This document shows, piece by piece, positions 41,701-49,858 of a DNA stretch of 55,332 nt. Position numbers and translations under genes: made by a program. The stretch is from Anaerolineales bacterium (GTDB taxonomy: Bacteria; Chloroflexota; Anaerolineae; Anaerolineales; Villigracilaceae), in NCBI GenBank assembly GCA_014860745.1, contig JACZJC010000036.1:1-55332 (forward strand), given 5' to 3'. Each line of letters opens with the position of its first letter. Within the stretch, counting starts at the first letter, position 1. Below the pieces are notes generated by a model. The model saw only the letters and a program-made list of their open reading frames with translations. It did not search any database and was not told where the DNA came from.

Positions 41701-42549
41701 TTATCCTGCCTCATGTTCTGCGTCAAACACGTGCGAATACATGTTGGCGACCCATTGTTTGCCGTCTTCGGTCAGCCGCAAATATTGAATAGCATCCTTA
41801 ATGTACGGGCTGACCCTTTCCCAATAAAAACTGGCATAGCTCTTGCGCAGGTCGTTGGGAAATTTATAGCCGAACTTCTCGTTCAGTCCCAATTCCTGGA
41901 ATTCGTAGAATAAAGCCGGGGTCTTTCTGAAATAATCCGGGTCGCCCAATTGACCGACAAAATCCGCCGCGCGCACAAGGCCGCCAAGCCCTTTCGTATC
42001 CTTATATTTTTCCTCATCCGGGGATGGAAAGCGCGTCATCTCAATATACGAAGCGACCAGTTCCGCATCGAGGTGTTTCGTCATATCCTCCAGCAGCCCG
42101 GAGCCAAACCGCTCGCGGACGAACAACTTGCTGCGGTTGACGTGATACGGTGTGAGGGCCACATCCGTCCCATTGGGAGAAATGGCGACCAATTCATCCC
42201 CCACCCCGGTTGCGAACCTGTCCCCGCCGTCGTTCCTGCACACCCCTTTGACATATCCAATGTCGTGGCAGAGAGTAGCCATCATATAGTGCATCCAATC
42301 GCGGGGTGTCACCCCGCCTTCGCGCAAGTGTTTTCCCTCAATAATGGCCTGTCCTGCAAGGGATACCATGATCGTGTGGTCGATGTCATGATAAAGCGCA
42401 TCGGAGTTGGCAATGTTTTCGAGCACCAGCCTTCCACACCAGGCTACGATCCGTCCATAGTCGCTATTAATATCCCCATACGTGCGTTGAAATACGGTCC
42501 TTAATTGCTGAACGAACATGTCGATGGTCAGTTCCTGCCAATTGATCAT
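41701..42549 (-). CDS. HD-domain metal-dependent phosphohydrolase (Npun_R2479-like)
   Basis: 282 residues. Metal-binding HD pattern: H in DALYHDIDHTI, HD in MATLCHDIGYVKG, and a later Asp in LVRAADFVGQLGDPDYF. The pattern YHDIDHT...MMATLCHDIGY matches HD proteins known from cyanobacteria and Chloroflexota, related to cyclic-nucleotide phosphodiesterases. Its substrate is unknown. GGAG lies 5 nt before ATG 42549. Confidence 0.8.
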   Translation of the reverse strand: MINWQELTIDMFVQQLRTVFQRTYGDINSDYGRIVAWCGRLVLENIANSDALYHDIDHTIMVSLAGQAIIEGKHLREGGVTPRDWMHYMMATLCHDIGYVKGVCRNDGGDRFATGVGDELVAISPNGTDVALTPYHVNRSKLFVRERFGSGLLEDMTKHLDAELVASYIEMTRFPSPDEEKYKDTKGLGGLVRAADFVGQLGDPDYFRKTPALFYEFQELGLNEKFGYKFPNDLRKSYASFYWERVSPYIKDAIQYLRLTEDGKQWVANMYSHVFDAEHEAG

Positions 42550-42778
42550 ACCTGCTCCCGCGGTGTAAAATGGATGCGCAAATCAAATTTGAGAGAGTTT
42601 ACCAGAAAGACAATAAAGTGATGCGCACGGAAATCGTTTTGTCATGCGCCTCATCAGTGCTTCGATACGCTGTTTCGACATGTCAGTCACAAAAAAATAT
42701 TGACGGGATTTTGACAAAGGAAGAAATAAACCTTATGGGCAATTTGGAATGGTCCCCCACCGGTATGGCAGCCACACT

Positions 42779-43708
42779 ATGACTCTGCCATCGAAACCAC
42801 CCCTTGTCCTCATCGTTGGGCCGACCGCGGTGGGGAAAACGGAACTTGCCATCCGTCTCGCAGAAGATTTGAATGGCGAGATCGTCTCTGCAGATTCGCG
42901 CCTCTTTTATCAAGGCATGGATATTGGCACGGCGAAACCATCCCGCGAGGAACAGGCACGTGTGCCTCATCACTTGATCGATATCGTCAATCCCGATGAG
43001 ACGTTGAGTCTGGCTGTGTTTCAACAAAAAGCCAGGGATGCAATTGCCGGTATTTATACACGCAATCATTTGCCATTTCTTGTTGGGGGCACCGGACAAT
43101 ACATCCGCGCGGTGGCCGAGGGATGGAGTCCGCCAGAAGTAAAAGCTGATGAACGATTACGCGGCATTCTTGAAGGGATGAAAAAGGATAGAGGGTTAGT
43201 TTGGCTACACGACAGATTGAAATCACTTGACCCGAAAGCGGCCGAGAAAATTGACGCCCGCAACTTTCGGAGAACGATTCGCGCGTTGGAAGTGATCTTC
43301 ACAACGGGAAGAAAATTCTCGGAGCAGCGCATACAGGGAGATACGCCGTATCATTTAATTACAGTTGGGTTAATTCGTCCGCGCACAGAATTATATCGAC
43401 GCGTGGATGAACGTATTGACCTGATGTTTATGAATGGGTTTATCGAAGAGGTAAAAGGCCTTTTCAACAAAGGCTATTCCCCCGCTCTGCCGGGCATGTC
43501 CGCCATCGGATATCGGGAATGTGTCAGAGTGATTAATGGTGAGTTGACGATTGACCAGGCAAAGGCGGAGATGAAGCGCATCACCCGCATGTTCGTGCGC
43601 AGGCAGGCGAACTGGTTCAAGGAATCCGATCCGCGAATTCAGTGGTTCAATCCCAATGACGAGAATGCGCTCGGGGAAATCAGGCAATTCATCCGTAACT
43701 CGTTATGA
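42779..43708 (+). CDS. miaA: tRNA dimethylallyltransferase MiaA
   Basis: 309 residues. Adds a dimethylallyl group to A37 of tRNAs that read UNN codons. The P-loop is GPTAVGKTELA near the N-terminus. SADSRLFYQGMDIGTAKP and VPHHLIDIVNPDE are the substrate-binding blocks. GGTGQYIRAV and the C-terminal RQANWFKE..IQWF are also conserved. ATG 42779 starts where the family does; a longer in-frame reading from 42749 is not needed. No ribosome binding site is visible. Confidence 0.95.
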   Translation: MTLPSKPPLVLIVGPTAVGKTELAIRLAEDLNGEIVSADSRLFYQGMDIGTAKPSREEQARVPHHLIDIVNPDETLSLAVFQQKARDAIAGIYTRNHLPFLVGGTGQYIRAVAEGWSPPEVKADERLRGILEGMKKDRGLVWLHDRLKSLDPKAAEKIDARNFRRTIRALEVIFTTGRKFSEQRIQGDTPYHLITVGLIRPRTELYRRVDERIDLMFMNGFIEEVKGLFNKGYSPALPGMSAIGYRECVRVINGELTIDQAKAEMKRITRMFVRRQANWFKESDPRIQWFNPNDENALGEIRQFIRNSL

Positions 43709-43722
43709 TGCCGGGTGTTTAA

Positions 43723-43751
43723 TTGACTTTTGATATTTTTAAGTATATACT
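43723..43751 (+). promoter_or_regulatory. Promoter of the acyl-CoA ligase gene
   Basis: TTGACT (43723-43728) and TATACT (43746-43751) with 17-nt spacing. A leader of about 43 nt ends in GGAGGA before ATG 43801. Confidence 0.7.
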
Positions 43752-43800
43752 TGCGTCAGATCATCTTCACTCGATAACCAATACCAATGGAGGAGGAAGT

Positions 43801-45507
43801 ATGGACCGCAAGTTATGGCAAAAGAATTACGACAAGGGGGTGCCAACCACAATCGAATATCCGAAAGCGCCGCTATTTCATTTTCTTGAAGATGCCGCGC
43901 GCAAGTATCCCGACCGCGCCTGTACGATCTTCAAAGGCGCGGTTATTACTTATAAGGAGATGGATGAGATTACCAATCGGGTTGCCGCTGCGCTTGCCGA
44001 TATGGGCGTGAAGAAGGGGGACCGGGTGGGCATCTTCATGCCAAACACGCCGCAATTCGTGATGGTATATTACGGCATTCTCAAAGCAGGCGGCGCCGTG
44101 GTTGCCACAAACCCGCTTTACACCCCTCCTGAAATTGAGCATCAAGCCAGTGACGCGGGCATCGAGTATATGTTCGTGATGACGAACTTTTACGAGACCA
44201 TCAAAAAAGCCCAACCGAATACCAAGATCAAGAAATTGATCGTGACCAACCTCAAGGAAACCCTGCCCCCCGTTCTACGCGTGCTGTTTACGCTGGCCAA
44301 GGAAAAGAAAGGCGGGTTTAGGATCGAAGGAGGCTTGCGCGACGGCGACATCTGGCTTCAGGATCTACTCGGCAAGTACAAAGACGCCTCAAAGCCCAAC
44401 GTGGAAGTTGGTCCTGACGATACGGCCTTATTCCAATACTCGGGTGGTACCACGGGCGTCTCGAAGGGTGCGGTTGCCATGCATCGGAATGTGGTTGCAA
44501 ACACACTCCAGATCAAATCGTGGATGACCAGTCTAGAAGAGGGCAGGGAAGTCGTATTAATGGCCATTCCGCTCTTCCATGTGTACGGCATGGTGGCAGG
44601 AATGAACTTTGCAATGACCTGCGGCGCGAGCATGGTGATGGTTCCCAACCCGCGTGATTTGAAGGATGTGCTCGACAATATCGCGAAGTTCAAAGCGACC
44701 ATCTTCCCGGGTGTGCCAGCTTTATATAACGGCATCAACAACCACAAGGATGTGAAGGCTGGCAAGTACAACCTTTCCTCCATTAAAGCTTGCATCTCCG
44801 GCTCTGCTCCCCTGCTGCGGGAGACGAAGGAACAATTTGAAAAACTGACCGGGGGGAAGGTATTCGAGGGATACGGCCTTTCCGAAGCGCCGACAGCCAC
44901 TCACTGCAACCCATTTAATGGCGAGAACAAGACCGGCTCCATTGGCATGCCCCTGCCCGATGTGGAAGTGAAGATCATCAGCCTGGACGATGGCGAAACT
45001 GAACTTCAGCAGGGCGAGATCGGTGAGATCGTGATCCACGGCCCCCAGGTGATGAAGGGTTATCACAACATGCCCACCGAAACGGTCAACACGCTGCGGC
45101 AAATGGCGGATGGCAAAACATGGCTTTTTACAGGCGACATTGCCCGCGTGGACGAAGACGGTTATTTCTATATTGTGGACCGCAAGAAGGAACTGATCAA
45201 GCCCGGTGGTTACCAAGTCTGGCCGCGCGAAGTGGAAGAAGTGGTTGCCGCTCATCCCAAAGTGATGGATGTGGGTGTGGCCGGCATCCCGGACCCGTAT
45301 CGCGGTGAGACCGTGAAAGCCTGGATAGTAGTAAAGCCCGGCGAATCTGTGACAGAAGAGGAACTCAAAGCCTTCTGCAAGGAAAGACTGGCGGCATACA
45401 AAGTCCCCACCCACTATGAATTCAGGGATGAACTGCCCAAGACCACTGTGGGCAAGATTTTGCGAAGAGAATTAGTGAGGCAGCATAAGGAAGCCAATCC
45501 TTCATAG
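43801..45507 (+). CDS. Long-chain fatty acid--CoA ligase
   Basis: 568 residues. Activates fatty acids to acyl-CoA through an acyl-adenylate. Visible adenylation motifs: A3-type YSGGTTGVSKGAV, IPLFHVYGM, GYGLSEAPTATHCNP, WLFTGDIARVDEDGYFYIVDRKKELIKPGGYQVWPREVE and the C-terminal Lys in PKTTVGKILRREL. ATG 43801 has GGAGGA at 4-6 nt; the longer reading from 43723 starts inside the promoter. Likely transcribed alone, ending at the terminator 45531-45563. Confidence 0.93.
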   Translation: MDRKLWQKNYDKGVPTTIEYPKAPLFHFLEDAARKYPDRACTIFKGAVITYKEMDEITNRVAAALADMGVKKGDRVGIFMPNTPQFVMVYYGILKAGGAVVATNPLYTPPEIEHQASDAGIEYMFVMTNFYETIKKAQPNTKIKKLIVTNLKETLPPVLRVLFTLAKEKKGGFRIEGGLRDGDIWLQDLLGKYKDASKPNVEVGPDDTALFQYSGGTTGVSKGAVAMHRNVVANTLQIKSWMTSLEEGREVVLMAIPLFHVYGMVAGMNFAMTCGASMVMVPNPRDLKDVLDNIAKFKATIFPGVPALYNGINNHKDVKAGKYNLSSIKACISGSAPLLRETKEQFEKLTGGKVFEGYGLSEAPTATHCNPFNGENKTGSIGMPLPDVEVKIISLDDGETELQQGEIGEIVIHGPQVMKGYHNMPTETVNTLRQMADGKTWLFTGDIARVDEDGYFYIVDRKKELIKPGGYQVWPREVEEVVAAHPKVMDVGVAGIPDPYRGETVKAWIVVKPGESVTEEELKAFCKERLAAYKVPTHYEFRDELPKTTVGKILRRELVRQHKEANPS

Positions 45508-45530
45508 AACCAGATAATTTCTGGATATCA

Positions 45531-45563
45531 AAAGAGCCTCCCGATTTGATCGGGAGGCTCTTT
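45531..45563. terminator. Bidirectional terminator
   Basis: Perfect 15-bp stem AAAGAGCCTCCCGAT / ATCGGGAGGCTCTTT with a 3-nt loop, between the convergent acyl-CoA ligase and ftsH genes. Confidence 0.9.
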
Positions 45564-45582
45564 ACGTTTTACACCTTACGAA

Positions 45583-47442
45583 TTATGCAACCTGCGGCGT
45601 GCCGCTCTTCTTGCCAAACGGCGAGGGGAAGAGCTGTTCGAACTCCTCACGGTTGAGGGATTCAACTTCGAGAAGTTTCTTTGCAATCAAGTCCAACTGC
45701 TTGCGATATTTCTTGACCAAAGACTTGGCAAGTTTATATGAATCTTCCACGATTTTGCGGACTTCACGGTCGATCTGCTCGGCAACGGCTTCGGAGTAAT
45801 CGCGCTGTTCGGATATCTCCCGTCCGAGGAAGATCATCTCTTCCTTTTGGCCGTAGGTCATGGTGCCAAGCTCAACGCTCATGCCCAGGCGGGTAACCAT
45901 GGCACGCGCCATACGGGTGACCTGCTCGATATCGTTGGAAGCGCCGGAGGTGATGTCGTCGAAGATCAACTCTTCGGCGGCGCGTCCGCCAAGGGCCATG
46001 GCGAGGGTGGCATACATCTTCTTGCGGGACATGAGAATGCGGTCTTCATCGGGGCGGAACCAGGTGACGCCGCCAGCTTGTCCACGGCCAACAATGGTCA
46101 CCTTTTGGACGGGGTCTGCTTCAGCGATGGCATTTGCCACAATGGCATGACCAGCCTCATGGTAGGCAATGATGCGCTTTTCTTCTTCGGAAATAAGACG
46201 GGACTTGCGCTCCGGTCCCATAACCACGCGCTCGATGGCTTCTTCCAATTCAGGCTGGCCGATGGCTTTCTTGTTGCGGCGGGCGGAAAGGATGGCGCTT
46301 TCGTTGACGAGATTTTCCAAATCGGCACCGGCGAAACCAGGCGTGCCGCGCGCGATCGTGGCTAGATCAGCCTGCGGATCCAACGGCTTGCCTTTGACGT
46401 GCACTCTGAGAATGGCCTCGCGTCCTTTAACATCGGGACGGTCCAGGGTCACGCGGCGGTCGAAACGGCCAGGGCGCATGAGCGCAGGGTCGAGAATGTC
46501 GGGGCGGTTGGTTGCGGCAATGATGATGACGTTGGTGTCTGTATCGAAGCCGTCCATTTCAACGAGCATTTGATTAAGCGTCTGCTCGCGTTCGTCGTGC
46601 GAACCACCGAGGCCGGCGCCGCGCTGACGACCGACAGCATCAATTTCATCTACAAAAACTATACAGGGGGAATGTCTCTTGGCCTGGTCAAAAAGATCGC
46701 GCACGCGGCTCGCGCCCACGCCCACGAACATTTCAACGAATTCGGAACCAGAGATCGAGAAGAACGGCACACCCGCTTCGCCTGAAACGGCTTTGGCAAG
46801 CAGAGTCTTACCCGTTCCGGGGGGACCCACCAATAAAACGCCCTTTGGAATACGCGCGCCGAGCTGAATGAACTTCTGCGGTTCTTTCAGGAACTCGACC
46901 ACTTCGGCCAATTCCTGCTTTGATTCTTCCGCACCGGCCACATCCGCAAATGTCACGGTGGGATGCTCGCCGCTGAACATGCGCGCGCGGCTCTTCCCAA
47001 AGGACATGGCGGCATTGTTGCTGCCCTGTGCCTGACGGAAAATAAACCAAAGCAGACCACCCATGAACAAAATAGGCAGGAGATAGACCGCACCGCTCAA
47101 CACCGCACCCCACGGCGAAGGCGCGCTGACTTCCACATCCACCTTGGAAAGTTGTTCAGAAGTCACACCCAAACTCAGGAGCTGCTCCACCAGGGTGGTA
47201 CCTGATTCGATGCGGGATTCAATGGCGTCTTCTTCAGTGCCATTGGCTCGCACCACGCGAATGGTGTCATCGCCGGTGATGATGATTCGGGCAATTTCTC
47301 CATTTTGAACCTGCTGCGCCACTTTACTCAGGGTAAGCGGTTCTGCCGTATTGGCATTTTGATTAAAACCCATGTAAAGCATTGCCCCAATGGCAATGAG
47401 CAGAAGGAAATACACAAAAAACGATTGACTACGGGAATTCAC
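45583..47442 (-). CDS. ftsH: ATP-dependent zinc metalloprotease FtsH
   Basis: 619 residues from GTG 47442. Two membrane spans (about 8-26 and 114-136) flank a small extracytoplasmic domain. The AAA module has Walker A GPPGTGKT (206-213), [16 protein letters not shown] and the SRH arginines in RPGRFDRR. The protease domain has HEAGH. It degrades membrane and regulatory proteins. GTG 47442 has GGAGG 5 nt upstream, while the upstream TTG at 47454 overlaps that site. It is divergent from the glycine-cleavage operon. Confidence 0.96.
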   Translation of the reverse strand: MNSRSQSFFVYFLLLIAIGAMLYMGFNQNANTAEPLTLSKVAQQVQNGEIARIIITGDDTIRVVRANGTEEDAIESRIESGTTLVEQLLSLGVTSEQLSKVDVEVSAPSPWGAVLSGAVYLLPILFMGGLLWFIFRQAQGSNNAAMSFGKSRARMFSGEHPTVTFADVAGAEESKQELAEVVEFLKEPQKFIQLGARIPKGVLLVGPPGTGKTLLAKAVSGEAGVPFFSISGSEFVEMFVGVGASRVRDLFDQAKRHSPCIVFVDEIDAVGRQRGAGLGGSHDEREQTLNQMLVEMDGFDTDTNVIIIAATNRPDILDPALMRPGRFDRRVTLDRPDVKGREAILRVHVKGKPLDPQADLATIARGTPGFAGADLENLVNESAILSARRNKKAIGQPELEEAIERVVMGPERKSRLISEEEKRIIAYHEAGHAIVANAIAEADPVQKVTIVGRGQAGGVTWFRPDEDRILMSRKKMYATLAMALGGRAAEELIFDDITSGASNDIEQVTRMARAMVTRLGMSVELGTMTYGQKEEMIFLGREISEQRDYSEAVAEQIDREVRKIVEDSYKLAKSLVKKYRKQLDLIAKKLLEVESLNREEFEQLFPSPFGKKSGTPQVA

Positions 47443-47616
47443 GGAATCCTCCAAATTTGACTTGCGACTGGATTATACCAAGTCCACTCCCTAGACGACA
47501 TGGGCAGGTGGAATTTTATATGATTCTCTAATATGGTCTTTTTGGAGGCCAAATCCATCCCGCTTCGCTCCCGCCCTGGCCTGCCTGCAAAAACTATCAA
47601 TATGACATTCTCCCTC

Positions 47617-47645
47617 TTGACTCTCCCCCCTCCCAACCATAAAAT
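47617..47645 (+). promoter_or_regulatory. Promoter of the glycine-cleavage operon
   Basis: TTGACT (47617-47622) and TAAAAT (47640-47645) with 17-nt spacing. The predicted start near 47652 puts the whole riboswitch in the transcript. Confidence 0.65.
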
Positions 47646-47685
47646 GGAAGCACAAATCAACGGATGGCAGGGAAGAGACTCTAAA

Positions 47686-47746
47686 TGTAGTGACGACTAA
47701 GCCCTGTGGGCCAGTCGTCCAAAAAGCGACTAAAGTCGCTACTACA
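47686..47746. repeat. TGTAGT palindrome within riboswitch aptamer 1
   Basis: TGTAGTGACGACT (47686-47698) opposes AGTCGCTACTACA (47734-47746). Two inner hairpins lie between: GACGACT / AGTCGTC and AGCGAC / GTCGCT. It occupies the place of stem P2 in aptamer 1, with CTC..AAA / TTTGAG closing it. Confidence 0.65.
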
Positions 47747-47871
47747 ATTTGAGCGCCGAAGGTGCAAATCTGGAACAGGCGAACCCAGATGAATCTCTCA
47801 GGCAAAAGGACCCTCCAGCCGTGTTCACACTCTGGAAAACTCCCGATAAAAGGGATACCGACGGTGTAAAG

Positions 47872-47953
47872 TTAGTTAGTTTAGTAGTTTGGTTAGTTTG
47901 GTAGTTTGATAGTTGAAACTACACAACTACATAACTATACAACTATCGAACTA
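47872..47953 (+). repeat. TAGTT-rich long hairpin within riboswitch aptamer 2
   Basis: The left half repeats units such as TTAGTTTAGTAGTTTGG; the right half holds matching CAACTA/AACTAT units, so that TTAGTT..TAGTT..TAG pairs with CTA..AACTA..AACTAA. It sits at stem P3 of aptamer 2 and extends it to about 80 nt. Confidence 0.65.
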
Positions 47954-47975
47954 ATCTCTCAGGTGCCATTACAGA

Positions 47976-48009
47976 GGACGCGCGATTCTAAAACCGCGTG
48001 TCCTTTTTT
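47976..48009 (+). terminator. Riboswitch expression-platform terminator
   Basis: Stem GGACGCGCG (47976-47984) / CGCGTGTCC (47995-48003) with one G-U pair, followed by TTTTTT (48004-48009). It abuts the P1 strand of aptamer 2, so P1 formation can compete with it. gcvH starts 31 nt downstream. Confidence 0.85.
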
Positions 48010-48040
48010 GATTCGCCAAAACCCAAACAGGAGAAAAAAT

Positions 48041-48418
48041 ATGAACGCCCCTTCCAATCTTAAATACACCAAATCCGATGAATGGTTCGACCCCGCAACC
48101 GGCGCGGCAGGCATTTCCGATTATGCCCAAGGCCAGCTCTCCGACATCGTCTTCGTTGAACTTCTCGTGGACGAAGGCGAGGAAGTGACCATCGGCAAGG
48201 CCATTGCCTCCGTCGAATCGGTGAAAGCCTCGGCCGAAATTTACGCTCCCGCTGCCGGCAAAGTCAGCGCCGTGAACAAGGGATTATCCGACAAGCCCGA
48301 AACCCTCAACTCCGATCCGTACGGCGAAGGCTGGATGATCAAGATCGCAGGCGGCTCCGCAGGCGATGCGATGGATTCCGCTGCATACGAAAAGTATTGT
48401 GAGGAAAGAACACACTAA
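48041..48418 (+). CDS. gcvH: Glycine cleavage system H protein
   Basis: 125 residues. Lipoyl carrier that shuttles the aminomethyl group between P, T and L proteins. The lipoylation site is Lys62 in SVESVKASAEIYAPAAG; the fold ends DPYGEGWMIKI. ATG 48041 has AGGAG 7 nt upstream; a longer frame from 47906 runs through the riboswitch and is not translated. First gene after the glycine riboswitch. No gcvT is present in the operon. Confidence 0.96.
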   Translation: MNAPSNLKYTKSDEWFDPATGAAGISDYAQGQLSDIVFVELLVDEGEEVTIGKAIASVESVKASAEIYAPAAGKVSAVNKGLSDKPETLNSDPYGEGWMIKIAGGSAGDAMDSAAYEKYCEERTH

Positions 48419-48419
48419 T

Positions 48420-48498
48420 CGTCATTGCGACCAAAGTGAAGAAATCCCCAACCATTGGGAGATCGCTTCGCCGGACTAAAGTCCTCCTCGCAATGACG
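48420..48498. repeat. CGTCATTGCGA palindromic element between gcvH and gcvPA
   Basis: CGTCATTGCGA (48420-48430) and TCGCAATGACG (48488-48498) are perfect 11-bp inverted ends of a 79-bp element. It begins 2 nt after the gcvH stop, and its last base is the first base of the gcvPA ribosome binding site. Similar elements are widespread in environmental bacteria; a decayed copy lies at 33352-33467. Confidence 0.75.
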
Positions 48499-48509
48499 GG
48501 AGAAATAAT

Positions 48510-49856
48510 ATGACCTATATCCCGATTTCCCCCGCAGAAAGGGATGCGATGCTAAAGACCGTCGGAGTCAAATCGCTGGACGATCTCTTCGACGCGATCC
48601 CAAAGAAACATCGCTTTCCTGAATTGGATCTTCCCCCCGCTCTCACCGAAATGGAAGCCGCCGCGCATCTCGCGGAGATGGCTTCCAGCAACGAGCATGT
48701 GCGCGGAGATCTGATCTCCTTCCTCGGCGCGGGCGCATACAACCATTATGTCCCTTCGGTTGTCGATCACATGCTGCGCCGCGGAGAATTCTACACAGCC
48801 TACACGCCGTATCAACCCGAAATTTCGCAAGGCACACTGCAAGCCATCTTCGAATACCAATCGCTGATGTGCACCCTGACTGGGATGGACGTCTCCAACG
48901 CCTCGCACTACGACGGCGCGACCGCCACCGCTGAAGCCGTGAATCTCGCATATGCCCAATTCCGCGGCAAACGCAAGAAGATCGTCATCTCCCCCACCGT
49001 GCATCCTCAATACCGCGAAGTCATCCGCACGTATTCACAAGGCATGGGACTGGAAGAAGCCGGGGATGATCCCACCGCAGACCTCGAGGCGGGGCCCGAA
49101 GCGCTCACCTCCCTCATCGACGACAACACCATGCTCGTCATCGTGCAATATCCCGATTTCTTCGGCCGCATCCACGATTACACCAAACTCATCGAAGACG
49201 CGCATGCAAAAGGTTCGCTTGTCTGCATTGTTGCAAACCCGACTGCAATGCTCATGCTCAAGACCCCCGGCGATATGGGTGCGGATATTGTCGTGGGCGA
49301 AGCGCAACCCTTTGGCATCCCGCTCTGGTATGGCGGACCGTATCTCGGTTTCTTCACCACCAAAAAACCCTATGTGCATAAAATGGCGGGACGCCTCGTC
49401 GGCGAAACCATTGATAATCGCGGACAACGATGCTATGTGCTGACCCTTACCTCGCGCGAACAACACATCAAACGCGAACGCGCCACATCCAACATCTGCA
49501 CCAATCAAGGATTGCTAGCGCTTGCCGCCGCTGTGTACATGTCCACGCTTGGCAAGACGGGTTTACAACAAGTCGCAAACCTTTGTTATCAAAAAGCGCA
49601 TTACGCCGCAGGCGAACTTAGCAAGATCGACGGCTTTGGCCTGTGCTTCATGGAACCGTTCTTCCATGAATTTGTTTTGTGCTGCCCCAAGCCTGCGAGT
49701 GAAGTCAACCAATACCTGCTCGATAACGGCATCCTCGGCGGATACGATCTCAGCAAGGATTACCCCGCGCTGCAAAATCACATCCTCGTTGCCGTCACCG
49801 AAATGAACAGCAAGGATGAGATCGACTCTCTCGTCGAAGCATTGAAGGAGATGTAG
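48510..49856 (+). CDS. gcvPA: Glycine dehydrogenase (decarboxylating) subunit 1
   Basis: 448 residues, the N-terminal half of a split P protein. FLGAGAYNHYVPSVVDHMLRRGEFYTAYTPYQPEISQGTLQ, SHYDGATATAEAV and QGLLALAAAVYMS are family blocks. With GcvPB it decarboxylates glycine and loads the aminomethyl group on lipoyl-GcvH. GGGAG lies 7 nt before ATG 48510, at the edge of the repeat. It ends 2 nt before gcvPB. Confidence 0.96.
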   Translation: MTYIPISPAERDAMLKTVGVKSLDDLFDAIPKKHRFPELDLPPALTEMEAAAHLAEMASSNEHVRGDLISFLGAGAYNHYVPSVVDHMLRRGEFYTAYTPYQPEISQGTLQAIFEYQSLMCTLTGMDVSNASHYDGATATAEAVNLAYAQFRGKRKKIVISPTVHPQYREVIRTYSQGMGLEEAGDDPTADLEAGPEALTSLIDDNTMLVIVQYPDFFGRIHDYTKLIEDAHAKGSLVCIVANPTAMLMLKTPGDMGADIVVGEAQPFGIPLWYGGPYLGFFTTKKPYVHKMAGRLVGETIDNRGQRCYVLTLTSREQHIKRERATSNICTNQGLLALAAAVYMSTLGKTGLQQVANLCYQKAHYAAGELSKIDGFGLCFMEPFFHEFVLCCPKPASEVNQYLLDNGILGGYDLSKDYPALQNHILVAVTEMNSKDEIDSLVEALKEM

Positions 49857-49858
49857 AT

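Larger units (their letters stand above)
47671..47975 (+). promoter_or_regulatory. Tandem glycine riboswitch
   Basis: Two glycine aptamers lie upstream of gcvH. Aptamer 1 (about 47671-47812) starts at GGAAGAGA and contains GCGCCGAAGGTGCAA and CTCTCAGGCAAAAGGAC, the most conserved strings of the family. Aptamer 2 (about 47828-47975) has CTCTGGAAAACTCCC, ACCGACGGTGTAAAG and CTCTCAGGTGCCATTACAGAGG. It is followed directly by a terminator hairpin and gcvH. Glycine binding normally turns such operons on. Two peripheral stems are greatly enlarged by repeat sequence (separate entries), which makes the whole element about 305 nt instead of roughly 200. Confidence 0.92.

Noticed and set aside
42570-42782. 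70-residue frame upstream of miaA that overlaps its ATG by 4 nt
   Set aside because: The ATGA overlap is suggestive, but the peptide has no motif and no ribosome binding site; the region more likely holds the miaA promoter.
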